DNA of 64,000 bases from Ureibacillus composti (GTDB lineage Bacteria; Bacillota; Bacilli; Bacillales_A; Planococcaceae), in contig JAUCEP010000002.1 in NCBI GenBank assembly GCA_030348875.1, forward strand, positions 1,567,001 through 1,631,000, written 5' to 3'. Below, piece by piece: positions 8,500 through 17,988 of this stretch. Made by a program: the position numbers and the translations under genes. The notes beneath the pieces are model-generated. The model searched no databases, had not been told where the DNA came from, and saw only the letters and a list, made by a program, of their open reading frames with translations. The stretch's first letter is position 1. Every line of letters begins with the position of its first letter.

Positions 8500-8568
8500 G
8501 TGAAAGACGACATACAATTGGTTCAACAACTATTAGCGGGGGATAGGCAGGAGAAGTTGGGCTTTTGA
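8500..8568 (+). pseudogene. Fragment resembling the N-terminus of an ECF sigma factor
   Basis: A GTG at 8500 with a very strong AAGGGGGGTGA RBS starts VKDDIQLVQQLLAGDRQEK, then LGF and a stop at 8566. DxxLVxxLLAGD is the typical opening of ECF sigma factors (region 1/2 start). No continuation is readable in any frame, although LKERYETIIRIIEFIWYAQI near 8660-8740 may be degraded downstream sequence. A remnant of a regulatory gene is the likeliest reading; a real 22-residue peptide is possible. The remainder of 8301-8810 holds nothing else I can support. Confidence 0.4.
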
Positions 8569-8810
8569 TACCGCTTAACTGAAGGACATAGCAGAAATAA
8601 TGTGGAATCGGTATCTAAGTATTAGAAAAGCATCTCATTTATATGTAAACGACGGATATTAAAAGAAAGATATGAAACCATCATACGAATCATAGAGTTT
8701 ATTTGGTATGCTCAAATATCGCATAAGAAATAAACCCGAGATTCATTGCCTACGATTTAAATGAAGTGGAAAGAATTAACCTTCAAAGTCTTCTGTATGC
8801 CGATCGAAAG

Positions 8811-9737
8811 TTACTCCATTGTAATATCAGCCTTAATCCGATCCATAAATTCTTCAACTGCACTATATCCCTGCTGCTTTAAATACCAGTTATTTGCGGC
8901 TGCCTCAATTAAGCCCGCCACATCACGTCCAGGCTGAAGCTGGATTTCCATAGAAGGGATTTTTACCCCCATATAGTCTGTATAGTGAAATTCCTGTTCT
9001 AAATCATTATATAAGGCGTCCTTTTCCCATTTTGTTAGATTGATATCAAGCGTAATTCGTGTTTCATCTTGAAATGCCTTACGTCCGTATAAACGAACGA
9101 CATTAAGCAACCCAATACTGCGGAGTGCCAAAAATTCCTTGGTTTTCTCATCATGTGTACCTAGAATCGTTTGTGAACTAAGTCTTTTTAAAACAACGAT
9201 ATCATCTGCAACTAGCCGGTGCCCGCGGCGAATTAACGTATGCGCTGTCTCGCTTTTTCCTACTCCCGAGCTTCCACGAATCAAGATCCCAATACCAGAC
9301 ACATTCATACAAACTCCATGTACTGCCATTTCAGGTGCTAATTCTTTTATTAAATACGTCTCCAATTTGGGGATGAATTCAGAAGTTGTCTCAGGCTTAT
9401 TAGTTACTAACAAGGGGATGCCTTGCTCTGTACAATGGTGGATTAAATGATCAAAATCTACTTCACCAGTTGTGACAATAAAACAAGACGGATGATAGTA
9501 TACAAGATTTTTAATTTGAATTTTACGTTCTTCGGGGCTTAATTTCTCTAAATAAGTAATTTCTTTTTTCCCTAAAATTTGAACTTGCTCTGTAGGAAAA
9601 AAGTCAAAACAGCCTACAAATTCGAGTCCAGGACGATGCACCCCTGGTTGCGTAATCATTTTCTGGAGTTGATCTTCACCAGCCAATACGTTCAATGAAA
9701 ACTTCTGAATCAAGTTTTCAACTGTAACTTTTTTCAC
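8811..9737 (-). CDS. hprK: HPr kinase/phosphorylase
   Basis: Bifunctional serine kinase/phosphorylase of the phosphocarrier HPr, the sensor of carbon catabolite control in low-GC Gram-positives. 308 residues, normal length. The N-terminal domain (about 1-130) carries KKEITYLEKL and the C-terminal kinase domain has Walker A GSSGVGKSETAHTLIRRGH, the ADDIVVL segment and the HPrK signature near residues 200-250 (LNVVRLYGRKAF then DLEQEFHYTDYMGVKIPSME). Start GTG at 9737 with AGGAAGTG upstream. Usually hprK is followed by lgt; here it stands alone next to an SDR gene, with a REP element on the other side. Confidence 0.97.
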   Translation of the reverse strand: MKKVTVENLIQKFSLNVLAGEDQLQKMITQPGVHRPGLEFVGCFDFFPTEQVQILGKKEITYLEKLSPEERKIQIKNLVYYHPSCFIVTTGEVDFDHLIHHCTEQGIPLLVTNKPETTSEFIPKLETYLIKELAPEMAVHGVCMNVSGIGILIRGSSGVGKSETAHTLIRRGHRLVADDIVVLKRLSSQTILGTHDEKTKEFLALRSIGLLNVVRLYGRKAFQDETRITLDINLTKWEKDALYNDLEQEFHYTDYMGVKIPSMEIQLQPGRDVAGLIEAAANNWYLKQQGYSAVEEFMDRIKADITME

Positions 9738-9806
9738 TATATAAACACTTCCTATTAACTTTTTATAAAATTATACTGTAAATTTTTGGAGTGGTCATCC
9801 ATCTAA

Positions 9807-9850
9807 GGGGACAGGTACATCGTCCCACTGGGGACAATGTACCTGTCCCT
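9807..9850. repeat. REP-like palindromic repeat 1 (inverted pair)
   Basis: Two GGGACAGGTAC...GTCCC units face each other: GGGGACAGGTACAT then GTCCC ACTG GGGACA then ATGTACCTGTCCC. It lies between hprK and the SDR gene. Confidence 0.9.
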
Positions 9851-9857
9851 AAAACAA

Positions 9858-10583
9858 CTAATAATTACGAATATCTGCAATTGGACCGGCTTCTTTAAAA
9901 TTTACGTTTTCTGCAAACGAAATAATCTTCTGTGCCGTTTGTTCCGTACTGCTAAGTAATCCTTGCTCTTTGTAAGTAACAAACTGATCATGAAGTGGGA
10001 ATGCGTCTTCGTTACTTGCTCGAATCGTTTCTTGCATACTAGTGTCGACGATGCCAGGAGCGATTGAGACGATTTCTACTGGATACTCTTCGTTCGATTG
10101 CTCAAGTGCAACAACCCGTGAAAAATGATCAAGTCCAGCTTTTGTTGTACAATAAGTTCCCCAACCTTCATAAGCTTTTCGACCAGCTCCCGATGAAATA
10201 TTGATAATACGCTTCAATCCCTTAAAATCCTTTAACTTTGACATGAATGCATTAGATAGAATCATAGGTGCAGTCAAATTGACGGCAATCGCATTCGTCA
10301 TTTCCACTGCATTTACAGCCCCAATTAAACCAATTGGATCAACCATCCCAGCGTTGTTAATTAGTGTGAAAGATTCCGCATTTTGTGGAGCAGACGCGAA
10401 TAGCCCATCCATAACCGATTCAAGCTTATCAGTTTCAGATAGATCTGCACTAATGAATTTTACCCCATCCAGTTCATTCATGGTACGAGCAATTCCAACA
10501 ACGAAATGCCCCGCTTCGCTCAATTGCTTCGCAAGTTCAAATCCAATACCTTTTGATACACCTGTAATAAAATAAACATTCAT
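9858..10583 (-). CDS. Short-chain dehydrogenase, YueD/sepiapterin-reductase type
   Basis: NADPH-dependent SDR of 241 residues. The cofactor motif is TGVSKGIG near the N-terminus with IART (NADPH preference), NNAGM at about 75, and catalytic YCTTKAG (Tyr and Lys of YxxxK) with a Ser about 15 residues before it (ISSGAGR). Overall similarity to B. subtilis YueD, a benzil reductase forming benzoin, suggests reduction of a diketone or similar carbonyl. Start ATG 10583 has TTAAGGAGG before it. No neighbouring gene indicates a pathway. Confidence 0.88.
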   Translation of the reverse strand: MNVYFITGVSKGIGFELAKQLSEAGHFVVGIARTMNELDGVKFISADLSETDKLESVMDGLFASAPQNAESFTLINNAGMVDPIGLIGAVNAVEMTNAIAVNLTAPMILSNAFMSKLKDFKGLKRIINISSGAGRKAYEGWGTYCTTKAGLDHFSRVVALEQSNEEYPVEIVSIAPGIVDTSMQETIRASNEDAFPLHDQFVTYKEQGLLSSTEQTAQKIISFAENVNFKEAGPIADIRNY

Positions 10584-10970
10584 TAAACTTCCTCCTTAAA
10601 TATATACGTCGAACTATTTCCAAACGTTCTTTCATAACAAATGGTTTGGTCTACTTTTTCTTCAATGTTTTTTACACATTATTAAATGTAGCCACAATGT
10701 TACCAGGATAACTCATTTCCACTTTAATAAAGTCAATTTTAATGTCCTGTCCAAAAGTGAAAACTCGATTTTTCCCATAATTAACTATTATCTATAACTA
10801 TTGTTTATCCTATCATTTCCTTGTAAACAGTACATTAATTTTAATAATTTGAACGTAAAAATTTGCTCTTTATTAAGGCGAATAAAAGTAATGTAAGAAA
10901 TATATTAATTGAAACGTGCAAAGGTAGACAGTTGACCTATAAATTGGGTTATAATTGGAAATGGAATGGA

Positions 10971-11028
10971 TGGGACAAGGGGGACAGGTACATTGTCCGC
11001 GGGACGATGTACCTGTCCCCATGTCCCA
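10971..11028. repeat. REP-like palindromic repeat 2 (large inverted pair)
   Basis: A near-perfect 58-bp palindrome: TGGGACA-A-GGGGGACAGGTACAT … ATGTACCTGTCCCC-A-TGTCCCA. It sits 30 bp before the phosphoglucomutase start, so its RNA could form a strong hairpin in that leader. The rest of the 10584-11058 gap is AT-rich with no ORF I support. Confidence 0.92.
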
Positions 11029-11058
11029 TCAAACATAAAAAAGAAGGTGTTCTGACAA

Positions 11059-12747
11059 ATGAAAGATATTTTTGAGAAATGGCGATCCCATGACTTACCA
11101 ACATATTTACAAGATGAGTTAAACGCGATTGCGGATCATGACAAAGAAATCGAAGACCGCTTTTATCAATATGTTTCATTTGGGACAGGTGGAATGCGTG
11201 GATTACTTGGTGCGGGAACGAATCGCATCAATATTTTTACGATTCGTCGAGTAGCAGAGGGGCTAGCACGTTTCGTTGCATCTAATGGTGAAGAGGCTAC
11301 AAAGCGCGGTGTTGTTATTGCCTATGATACGCGTCATTTTTCCCAAGAATTTGCTGTGGAAACAGCTCGTATCCTAGGGGCGTACAATATTACTTCCTAT
11401 ATATATAAGGAACCTCGTCCAACACCACAGCTTTCATTTACAGTTCGTGAACTGAACGCATTTGCCGGTGTTGTCATCACAGCAAGCCACAATCCAAAAC
11501 AATATAACGGATTTAAAGTGTATGGTGAAGATGGAGCACAGCTTGTTCCTGCGGGTGCCAATGCGATTGTGGAACACATGAATGCAATTGAAGATATTTT
11601 CGACTTAACAGTTCGCAATCCACAAGAGTTAGAAAATGAGGGCTTATTGAAGTGGATTCTAGAAGACCTGGATGCAAAATTCATGCAAAACCTTCTGACG
11701 TTGAAAGAAAATGACGCAATTGACTACAACATGAAAATGGTCTATACGCCTCTACATGGTGCGGGACTTGTACCGGTAACGGAAGGGTTAAAACAGTTTG
11801 GATTTGAACAAGTTCATGTCGTGAAGGAGCAGGCTGTACAAGATGGGGCATTCCCAACGGTGAGCTATCCGAACCCTGAAGAAGCGGCTGCCTTCGAATT
11901 AGCCATGAAATTGGGCGATGAAGTTGGAGCGGATCTTTTACTAGCAACTGACCCTGATGCTGACCGATTAGGTGTTGCTGTTCGTAAAGATGATCAATAC
12001 GAACTGTTAACGGGCAACCAGCTTGGCTCCTTATTACTACACTACATTTTGCAAACGAAACAACACGAAGGAACGCTACCAACAAATGGAGCCATGATCA
12101 AAACGATTGTGACGGCTGAACTTGGTACAAAAGTTGCCGATCATTTCGGTGTGAAAACCATCAACACGCTAACGGGCTTTAAATATATCGCAGAAAAAAT
12201 TGAAGAGTACGAGCAATCCAATAAATATACTTTCTTATTCGGCTATGAAGAAAGCTACGGTTATTTAATCAAAACCTTCGCTCGCGATAAAGACGCAGTA
12301 CAAGTCGCGTTGAAAGTGGCGGAAATGGCGGCCTTCTTTGCAACAAAAGGAAAAACATTATTGGATGCATTAAACGACTTGTACAAGCAGTTCGGCTACC
12401 ACCGTGAAGCCCTTGTATCACAAGTCTTTGAAGGAAAAGACGGCCAAGAAAAAATGAAGCAAATCTTAGATGATTTCCGAGGCAATATTCCGAGTGAGGT
12501 AGCAGGTATCCAAGTAGTGCGCGCTGAAGACTATTTAACGAGCTTGGCGACTTTATCGGATGAAACAACAGTGCCAATCTTTTTACCAAAAGAAAACGTA
12601 ATAAAATTCGTGTTAGCCGACGACTCTTGGATCACGATTCGTCCTTCCGGCACAGAACCGAAATGTAAATACTATTTTGGCGTTGTAGCCGATTCAAATG
12701 AAGAAGCTATGGAACGTTTAGAGCAGTTGAAAGCTGGGATTTTATAA
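11059..12747 (+). CDS. pgcA: Phospho-sugar mutase (alpha-phosphoglucomutase type)
   Basis: Interconverts glucose-1-phosphate and glucose-6-phosphate (phosphoglucomutase/phosphomannomutase family), feeding UDP-glucose for teichoic acid and glycolipid anchors. 562 residues, close to B. subtilis PgcA. The phosphoserine loop is VVITASHNPKQYNGFKVYG, the Mg site is TDPDADRLG, the sugar loop is GYEESYGYL and the C-terminal phosphate loop is RPSGTEPK. RBS AAGAAGGTG is present. Its leader contains a 58-bp REP palindrome (10971-11028), an unusual potential regulatory hairpin. A weak terminator hairpin AAATCCCTCTA/TAGAGGGATTT follows at 12799-12832. Confidence 0.96.
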   Translation: MKDIFEKWRSHDLPTYLQDELNAIADHDKEIEDRFYQYVSFGTGGMRGLLGAGTNRINIFTIRRVAEGLARFVASNGEEATKRGVVIAYDTRHFSQEFAVETARILGAYNITSYIYKEPRPTPQLSFTVRELNAFAGVVITASHNPKQYNGFKVYGEDGAQLVPAGANAIVEHMNAIEDIFDLTVRNPQELENEGLLKWILEDLDAKFMQNLLTLKENDAIDYNMKMVYTPLHGAGLVPVTEGLKQFGFEQVHVVKEQAVQDGAFPTVSYPNPEEAAAFELAMKLGDEVGADLLLATDPDADRLGVAVRKDDQYELLTGNQLGSLLLHYILQTKQHEGTLPTNGAMIKTIVTAELGTKVADHFGVKTINTLTGFKYIAEKIEEYEQSNKYTFLFGYEESYGYLIKTFARDKDAVQVALKVAEMAAFFATKGKTLLDALNDLYKQFGYHREALVSQVFEGKDGQEKMKQILDDFRGNIPSEVAGIQVVRAEDYLTSLATLSDETTVPIFLPKENVIKFVLADDSWITIRPSGTEPKCKYYFGVVADSNEEAMERLEQLKAGIL

Positions 12748-12911
12748 TTTCAGAACCCCATTATCCTATAAAATATGAAGTTCAATGCAAAACAAGAAAA
12801 ATCCCTCTATGGACAGATCAGTAGAGGGATTTACTATAAAGATGCTTTTTAAGTCAATGGAAATTTTGATCACGGCACTATTAATGCCAATCTCTAATGT
12901 AAACTGTCAAA

Positions 12912-13090
12912 AACATTCAACAATCATTCTGCTAAAGTATGATTAGAGAGTGGACTAATGCAAACAAGTCGCAAAGCCACGTTGCCCGTGTTTTTGCGAC
13001 TTGTCTTGGGTCCGCTCACTAGTAATAGTCCTTCTACTTCTTTGCAAGCTTTACAGTGGTATGCTTCGCTTCCTAAGAAAGGCTATTAAT
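12912..13090 (+). repeat. Structured dispersed element, copy B
   Basis: Outer stem GAGTGGAC (12948-12955) with GTCCGCTC (13010-13017) encloses a perfect inner hairpin, ACAAGTCGCAAA (12964-12975) with TTTGCGACTTGT (12993-13004). Downstream is the conserved module CCTTCTAcTTC … CTTTACAGTGGTA. It shares layout with copies at 14981, 45369 and 49277 but the inner hairpin sequence differs. It explains most of the 12748-13233 gap. Confidence 0.75.
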
Positions 13091-13233
13091 TGAATGACCT
13101 ATAGCGTTAGATGTTTGTTCAGTTTACTTATTCAATAAGTTGATGATTTCAATTGCTAAAATGGGTGATGTGCAATATGTAATAAAATGATTAAGTAAAA
13201 ACCTATATGTATGAAATGAAAAACGTGTACCCA

Positions 13234-14490
13234 TCAAATAGGTAAGCATACTTCAACAGTTGTGCCTTTATTCATCTGACTTGTAATATTCAACGTCCCG
13301 CTATGTTGTTCGATGATTCTTTGACAAACCATTAAACCTAGACCAGTGCCATCTTCTTTTGTTGTATAAAATGGTTCTAAAAGTTTTGGAATTTTATCTT
13401 CCTCAATTCCTATTCCTTCATCAATGACTTGAATACTAATCATTTGGTTATGGTTAGTTGTTGCCTTTACGGTAATTTCCCCACCATCCGGCATCGCTTC
13501 CATTGCGTTTTTGATCAAATTAATGAAAACTTGTTTTAACTGATTTTCTTCACATTTGATGAAGGGCATCTGATTATCAAATTGCAAATTGATTTGGATA
13601 TCTTTTAAGTTTGCTTGGCTTTCTAAAAATGAAATGATCGAATTGAGAATATTTTCTATATCTTTTATTTCATATTTAATGACTTGTGGTTTTGAAAGAA
13701 CTAGTAATTCACTAACAATTTGGTTAATACGATCTAATTCGGAAAGCATGAGTTCTTGATAATTTCTATCGATATCTGATTCAATTATTTGAATAAAGCC
13801 TTTCACAATGGTTAATGGATTTCGAATTTCATGAGCTACTCCTGCGGCTAATTGCCCTATAACTGCTAGTTTATCGGACCTTCTAAGCATTTCTTCTGCT
13901 ACTATTGATTCGGTTATATCTTTGGCAATTTCATAAATCCCGATGCATTGATCATCAATTATAATGGGAATGATTTTTATTGTAATGACTCTTTTATCGC
14001 CATCTTTATGAATCATTGAGACAGTTAATTCCTGACTTTTCCCTTCAATCGCATCCAGATAGTGCTCCTTGTACCGATCTAAATCTTCGGGATCAATGAT
14101 TGATGCCCATTCCTTTTCTCGGAACTCATTGATCGTAAATCCAAGTAAATTCTCAGCTGCAGGATTTGCCTCTATTAATTTCTGATCTAAATTAAATGTA
14201 AAAATCGGTTCAGAATGATGTACAAATAATGATTTAAATCGTTGTTCGCTTTCTTCTAACCGTTTTTCTAATAGTTCATTTAATTCCTTCTCTGTTTTCT
14301 GTAATTTCTGAGCGTAATATCTATATTTATCGAAATATAATCCACATAACCATGCAGGATAAATCCAAATTGCAGAGAGGATGAATTCATAAATAGGGAC
14401 ATAGCCTAATTCAAGATAATCGGAAATTTTAAAGGATGCCGATACAACTACATAAATTACCATAATACTTATTCTACCTGTATATTTCAT
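13234..14490 (-). CDS. PAS-domain sensor histidine kinase (sporulation-kinase type)
   Basis: Membrane-linked histidine kinase of 418 residues. ATG 14490 is chosen because AAGGAG lies at proper distance; in-frame starts up to 14511 lack it. The N-terminus has two short hydrophobic segments (about 8-30 and 40-55), a coiled coil KTEKELNELLEKRLEESEQR, one PAS domain (about 75-195) with HKDG, then HisKA with phospho-acceptor AHEIRNPLT, and HATPase with NLIKNAMEAMPDGG, DEGIGI and GTGLGL. This matches KinC/KinE-like or ResE-like enzymes that often feed the phosphorelay. No response regulator is adjacent (orphan kinase), as is common for sporulation kinases. Confidence 0.9.
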   Translation of the reverse strand: MKYTGRISIMVIYVVVSASFKISDYLELGYVPIYEFILSAIWIYPAWLCGLYFDKYRYYAQKLQKTEKELNELLEKRLEESEQRFKSLFVHHSEPIFTFNLDQKLIEANPAAENLLGFTINEFREKEWASIIDPEDLDRYKEHYLDAIEGKSQELTVSMIHKDGDKRVITIKIIPIIIDDQCIGIYEIAKDITESIVAEEMLRRSDKLAVIGQLAAGVAHEIRNPLTIVKGFIQIIESDIDRNYQELMLSELDRINQIVSELLVLSKPQVIKYEIKDIENILNSIISFLESQANLKDIQINLQFDNQMPFIKCEENQLKQVFINLIKNAMEAMPDGGEITVKATTNHNQMISIQVIDEGIGIEEDKIPKLLEPFYTTKEDGTGLGLMVCQRIIEQHSGTLNITSQMNKGTTVEVCLPI

Positions 14491-14710
14491 GATCAGACTC
14501 CTTAACATCAAAAATGATCCTATTTGAAACTATTTCGAAAAAATTTCTTATGCAGACTAGGTATTTTATCATAATTTGGAAGAAAAGTAAACAGGACATT
14601 TGACGCTGCATGTGAATCTGTTAATCACTCCACAGGATTTTAATAATTTTCATCAGATTCAACTATTATTTGTATTACCTTTGCGCAATTTCATGTGGTG
14701 GTGATCAATC

Positions 14711-14902
14711 GTGTGTAAAGGATATGACAAACAACGAATCAGTGTGGAACTGGGGGGTATGGAGATTACTGGGACAACTTCCAATATTGAGGTTGGTAGT
14801 TACATGCTTCTGGTGACATTGAAAAAACCAGATATTAGATCAAGGCGTTCAAAAGTTAAAGAGCAGACGATTTTCAAAAGCTTCATTAATAGTAGGGAAT
14901 AA
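14711..14902 (+). pseudogene. Frameshifted paralogue of the small protein at 20689
   Basis: From GTG 14711 the protein begins VCKGYDKQRISVELGGMEI, almost identical to the 69-residue product at 20689, and the upstream non-coding region with ATGTGG(A/T)GGTGAT is also alike. After VGSY one base is missing (CATGCTTC here versus CAGGCTTC in the intact copy), so the frame leaves the ancestral one and reads MLLVTLKKPDIRSRRSKVK. The nucleotide match persists on past the shift. It is a decayed duplicate rather than a distinct gene. Confidence 0.75.
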
Positions 14903-14980
14903 AAGCATTAGCTCGTATCTAAGGGGTGGTTACCATTATTTTGGTACATGGAAATATAATAAATTGAAATGATAAAACAG

Positions 14981-15203
14981 GCTACATTCTTATTGTAATT
15001 CTTATAAAGTTTATGCGAAAGAGCGGACTAAGAGGCGAACACGATGTTGGTCATGGGAGCGATGCCACATGACTGGCGTTTTCGCCCCCGGCTTTGTGTA
15101 ACGTCCGCTCACATTTAATTTCTCCTTCTAAACTTTCTGGAAAATTGCGCGGCTTACAGTGGTAGGCCGTGGTTTCTAGAGAGTGGCTAATACTTATTAA
15201 TAA
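14981..15203 (+). repeat. Structured dispersed element, copy A
   Basis: The element begins near ATTCTTATAAAGTTTATGC and has outer stem GAGCGGAC (15021-15028) with GTCCGCTC (15103-15110). Inside lies GGCGAA/TTCGCC and GTCATG/CATGAC. Downstream is CCTTCTAAACTTTCTGGA and GCGGCTTACAGTGGTAGGCC. It is collinear with the reverse complement of the copy at 49277. It fills most of the 14903-15280 gap. Confidence 0.85.
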
Positions 15204-15280
15204 GTTTGTTCAGTGATGGCTAAATATTCGATTTAAAGTGTCAGAAAGCAACCCATTTTGTTATATTGGAGATAATCTGC

Positions 15281-16336
15281 TTAAAAAGTCCGTTGAATAA
15301 ACCAAACGAGTCCAAAGGCTAATATGGCCACAGATGCCCCTGGAATGACCCATGTAACAGGTTTAAATGTTAATTTTTTTATCCAAAGTAGGATAGGGAA
15401 GATAACGGACACGATGATCAGTTGGCCAATTTCTATCCCGATATTAAAAGATAATAGTGAAGTGGATAAATGACCCCCATCAAGTCGCATCTCTGAAAGA
15501 ATTCCTGCAAAACCAAATCCGTGGATGAGTCCAAAAGCAAAGGCAAGCCATGGCTGATGCTTTGAATCCGGATTAAATATATTAATAAGTGCTACATACA
15601 CAATACTCAAAGCAATGGCAGCCTCGACAAATCTTCCTGGTAACTGTACGATTTCTAACGTAGCAAGTATTAGTGTTATACTATGGGCAATTGTGAACGC
15701 AGTGACTAAGCCTAAAATGTGTTTAATCGTTTTTGCCCCAAATAATAAACTAATAACAAATAGAATGTGATCATAACCAGTAAAGATATGCTCTAAGCCA
15801 AGTAAAAGAAACTGTGTAGCTGTTTGGACAAAACTCACTTCACCGATTTCAAGCTCTCTTGACTCGAAAGTTAGGACGCCTTCTTGTTGATTACCATCTA
15901 GTATAACCGTTGCATAATTGGCATGGCTTGGATCTGAATCATCTAAAAACATATTATAATCTAAAACTAGTTTTTCGGGTGTGTCTTCTAATTGGTATTT
16001 CAGGTTCATGACAGCAAACTGTTTGTCATTAATTGTTTCTACATCAGATGCTTCAAGCGTTCCTTCTACTTTTACACTATCTGCATAAAGGTCAATATGA
16101 GAATTAATATAATCTTGAACTATTTCCGTATTATATAATTGCTGATTTGCTCTTTCTTGATTCATAGCATGACCAAGTTCTGTAAGGTCAACCTTCAGTT
16201 CATAATTGATCTGGCCTGCATTTACTTCGATATTGGAGTATCCTTCACTGTTATTCGTATGTGCAAATGCAGAAGGAGACCCAATCGTAGTAAACAGTGA
16301 AAATATTAACAAAACCATTAAATATAACTTTTTCAT
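15281..16336 (-). CDS. HupE/UreJ-like multi-pass membrane protein
   Basis: 351 residues from ATG 16336 (GGAG is well placed there; an upstream in-frame start adds five residues). A signal peptide (MKKLYLMVLLIFSLFTT … AFA) leads to an extracellular beta-rich domain (about 25-165), then a HupE/UreJ_2 membrane domain with six to seven helices. Characteristic signatures are GLEHIFTGYDHILFVISLLFG, FTIAHSITLILATLEIVQLP, EAAIALSIVYVALINIF and FGLIHGFGFAG. HupE members are associated with nickel/metal or small-ligand passage, but the function is not settled. It lies 80 bp downstream of the secreted PHP phosphoesterase on the same strand, under a shared Pho box, so a phosphate-stress role is inferred. 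Confidence 0.86.
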   Translation of the reverse strand: MKKLYLMVLLIFSLFTTIGSPSAFAHTNNSEGYSNIEVNAGQINYELKVDLTELGHAMNQERANQQLYNTEIVQDYINSHIDLYADSVKVEGTLEASDVETINDKQFAVMNLKYQLEDTPEKLVLDYNMFLDDSDPSHANYATVILDGNQQEGVLTFESRELEIGEVSFVQTATQFLLLGLEHIFTGYDHILFVISLLFGAKTIKHILGLVTAFTIAHSITLILATLEIVQLPGRFVEAAIALSIVYVALINIFNPDSKHQPWLAFAFGLIHGFGFAGILSEMRLDGGHLSTSLLSFNIGIEIGQLIIVSVIFPILLWIKKLTFKPVTWVIPGASVAILAFGLVWFIQRTF

Positions 16337-16416
16337 CCGAATCGACTCCATTTCTTAGGTGTGAAAATAGGAAAGACGAGAAGGGCAGTGTCTCCTCGTC
16401 TTATTTAGTGAACAAA

Positions 16417-17952
16417 TTATTTAGCAGTTTTGATAAATACAGGATTTGAGTAGAACCAAAGATCTGTCCATGGATCTTCACCACGTGGGTCTGTTGCTGG
16501 TTCTAGTTGATCCGTGTTCGTTCCACGTAAGCGAATGTAGCTGTTTTTATCAACATTTTCTAAAGTATAAGTAATCTCGATGTACTCACCATTTTTCTTC
16601 CAATCTGCTTCAGTGAAACGTTTCACAACTTTTGTAGTTGGGTTTGTTGCAGTTGAGCGATCTTCTACTGCACCAGTAACTTCTCCCATAATTAAGTCAA
16701 CGCGTTTTACTTCTGGTTGATCTCCATTGGCATTAGTTGCTTTTGGATCTTTAATACGAATCGTTACCGTTACATCTTTAGATTTTCCAGGGATGGTAAG
16801 TGTTTCTCCCAAAGTAGCAGAGTTCCCCTTAGATTTCGCAAAGATAGGAGATTTCCCGCCTGCTTGTACTTTCACATCTAGTTCGGAAATTAGGTCACCA
16901 GTTGTTACGAAAACATTCCCGCTACGAAGGCTATCCATAATATTGTCGTAGTCTTTCTCAGCCTTTACATATGTTTTAGAATATTCACCTGGCCAAAAGT
17001 CACTACCGCCATCACGCCAGTTAACATGAGAGTCAGATGTAGCTGTAATCCACCAGTGTCTTCCTTCACCTAACATAGAATCCCATAAACCCCCAACTTT
17101 AGCAGCCATTTGGTCATAACCACCCATAGTTGGATAGTTTCCGTACGAACCTCGAGCGCCATTATCAAGTCCGCCATCTGGAGTTAATGCAGCAGCTTGG
17201 TGACCAGGAGCACCTTCCATCCCAATGGAGATATTAGGAGCTGTATCGTTCCAATTACGGAATTCCTCTGGTGTATCTTGTCCCCACTGGCCATCACCTT
17301 TTGCTGAACGGGAAGGGTGGTGAGCAATATGAATTGGCTGCTCATCTTCATCTAACTCAGTTAACATATAGTTTAAAGCATCAATCATCGTAGACTCAGT
17401 ATCTCGGCTACCGTCGTTTGGATATGGTTCCCGTTTATTAAACTTACTTTCGATGTCATAAAGAATTTGTGATTCATTATCTACTTTAGGAATCATTAAT
17501 GTACTATGGTCTGCAGCGGGTGTATCAAACTCCATACCATAGAATTGAATTAGTTCTGGAAATGCTTCTCGTGATTTTAATAGTTCAGGATAAGCTTGCT
17601 CTAAATTTACCTTTGAATGGTTAGGTCCGCCATGATCCGTTGTCATCACCCAGTCAAGTCCATATTCCGTAGCTTTTTCAGCATTTTTCACGATGGGATA
17701 AATTGCATCTCCAGCTTGAATTGGTGTCGGAGGATTTGTAGAGTTGTCCCAACCAACACTCCATTCACTATGCACGTGATGATCACCAGCAAGCCATGTC
17801 GCGTTAGCTTTTTTTACTTCTTGTTGTGTTAATTGTTTTGCTGATACTGTTTGGCTGCTTTCTTCAGGAGTAAAAGTTTGTACAGTAAAAGCCGTAGTGG
17901 CAAGTAAAGTTGTTGCAATTAATGGAATGGCCTTTTTTGCTTTCTTCTTCAT
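16417..17952 (-). CDS. Secreted PHP-domain phosphoesterase (CehA/McbA type)
   Basis: Extracellular metallo-phosphoesterase, 511 residues. ATG 17952 has GAGGAGGAATAATTC before it; the open frame extends 72 codons upstream but that part overlaps the promoter and Pho box. Signal peptide: MKKKAKKAIPLIATTLLATT followed by A-rich cleavage. PHP metal ligands are visible: GDHHVHSEWS, TTDHGGPNH, IHIAHHPSRS, and ATSDSHVNWRDGG. The C-terminal part (about 400-511) is a beta-rich domain. This family hydrolyses phosphodiester or organophosphate bonds; secretion plus a Pho box suggest scavenging phosphate from external organic phosphates. The HupE-like gene is downstream. Confidence 0.88.
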   Translation of the reverse strand: MKKKAKKAIPLIATTLLATTAFTVQTFTPEESSQTVSAKQLTQQEVKKANATWLAGDHHVHSEWSVGWDNSTNPPTPIQAGDAIYPIVKNAEKATEYGLDWVMTTDHGGPNHSKVNLEQAYPELLKSREAFPELIQFYGMEFDTPAADHSTLMIPKVDNESQILYDIESKFNKREPYPNDGSRDTESTMIDALNYMLTELDEDEQPIHIAHHPSRSAKGDGQWGQDTPEEFRNWNDTAPNISIGMEGAPGHQAAALTPDGGLDNGARGSYGNYPTMGGYDQMAAKVGGLWDSMLGEGRHWWITATSDSHVNWRDGGSDFWPGEYSKTYVKAEKDYDNIMDSLRSGNVFVTTGDLISELDVKVQAGGKSPIFAKSKGNSATLGETLTIPGKSKDVTVTIRIKDPKATNANGDQPEVKRVDLIMGEVTGAVEDRSTATNPTTKVVKRFTEADWKKNGEYIEITYTLENVDKNSYIRLRGTNTDQLEPATDPRGEDPWTDLWFYSNPVFIKTAK

Positions 17953-17988
17953 TGAATTATTCCTCCTCGTATTGGTAGTACGTTTTGA

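Noticed and set aside
12799..12832. Strong terminator after phosphoglucomutase
   Set aside because: The hairpin AAATCCCTCTA/TAGAGGGATTT is good but the following ACTATAAA lacks a T-run; noted within the gene entry only.
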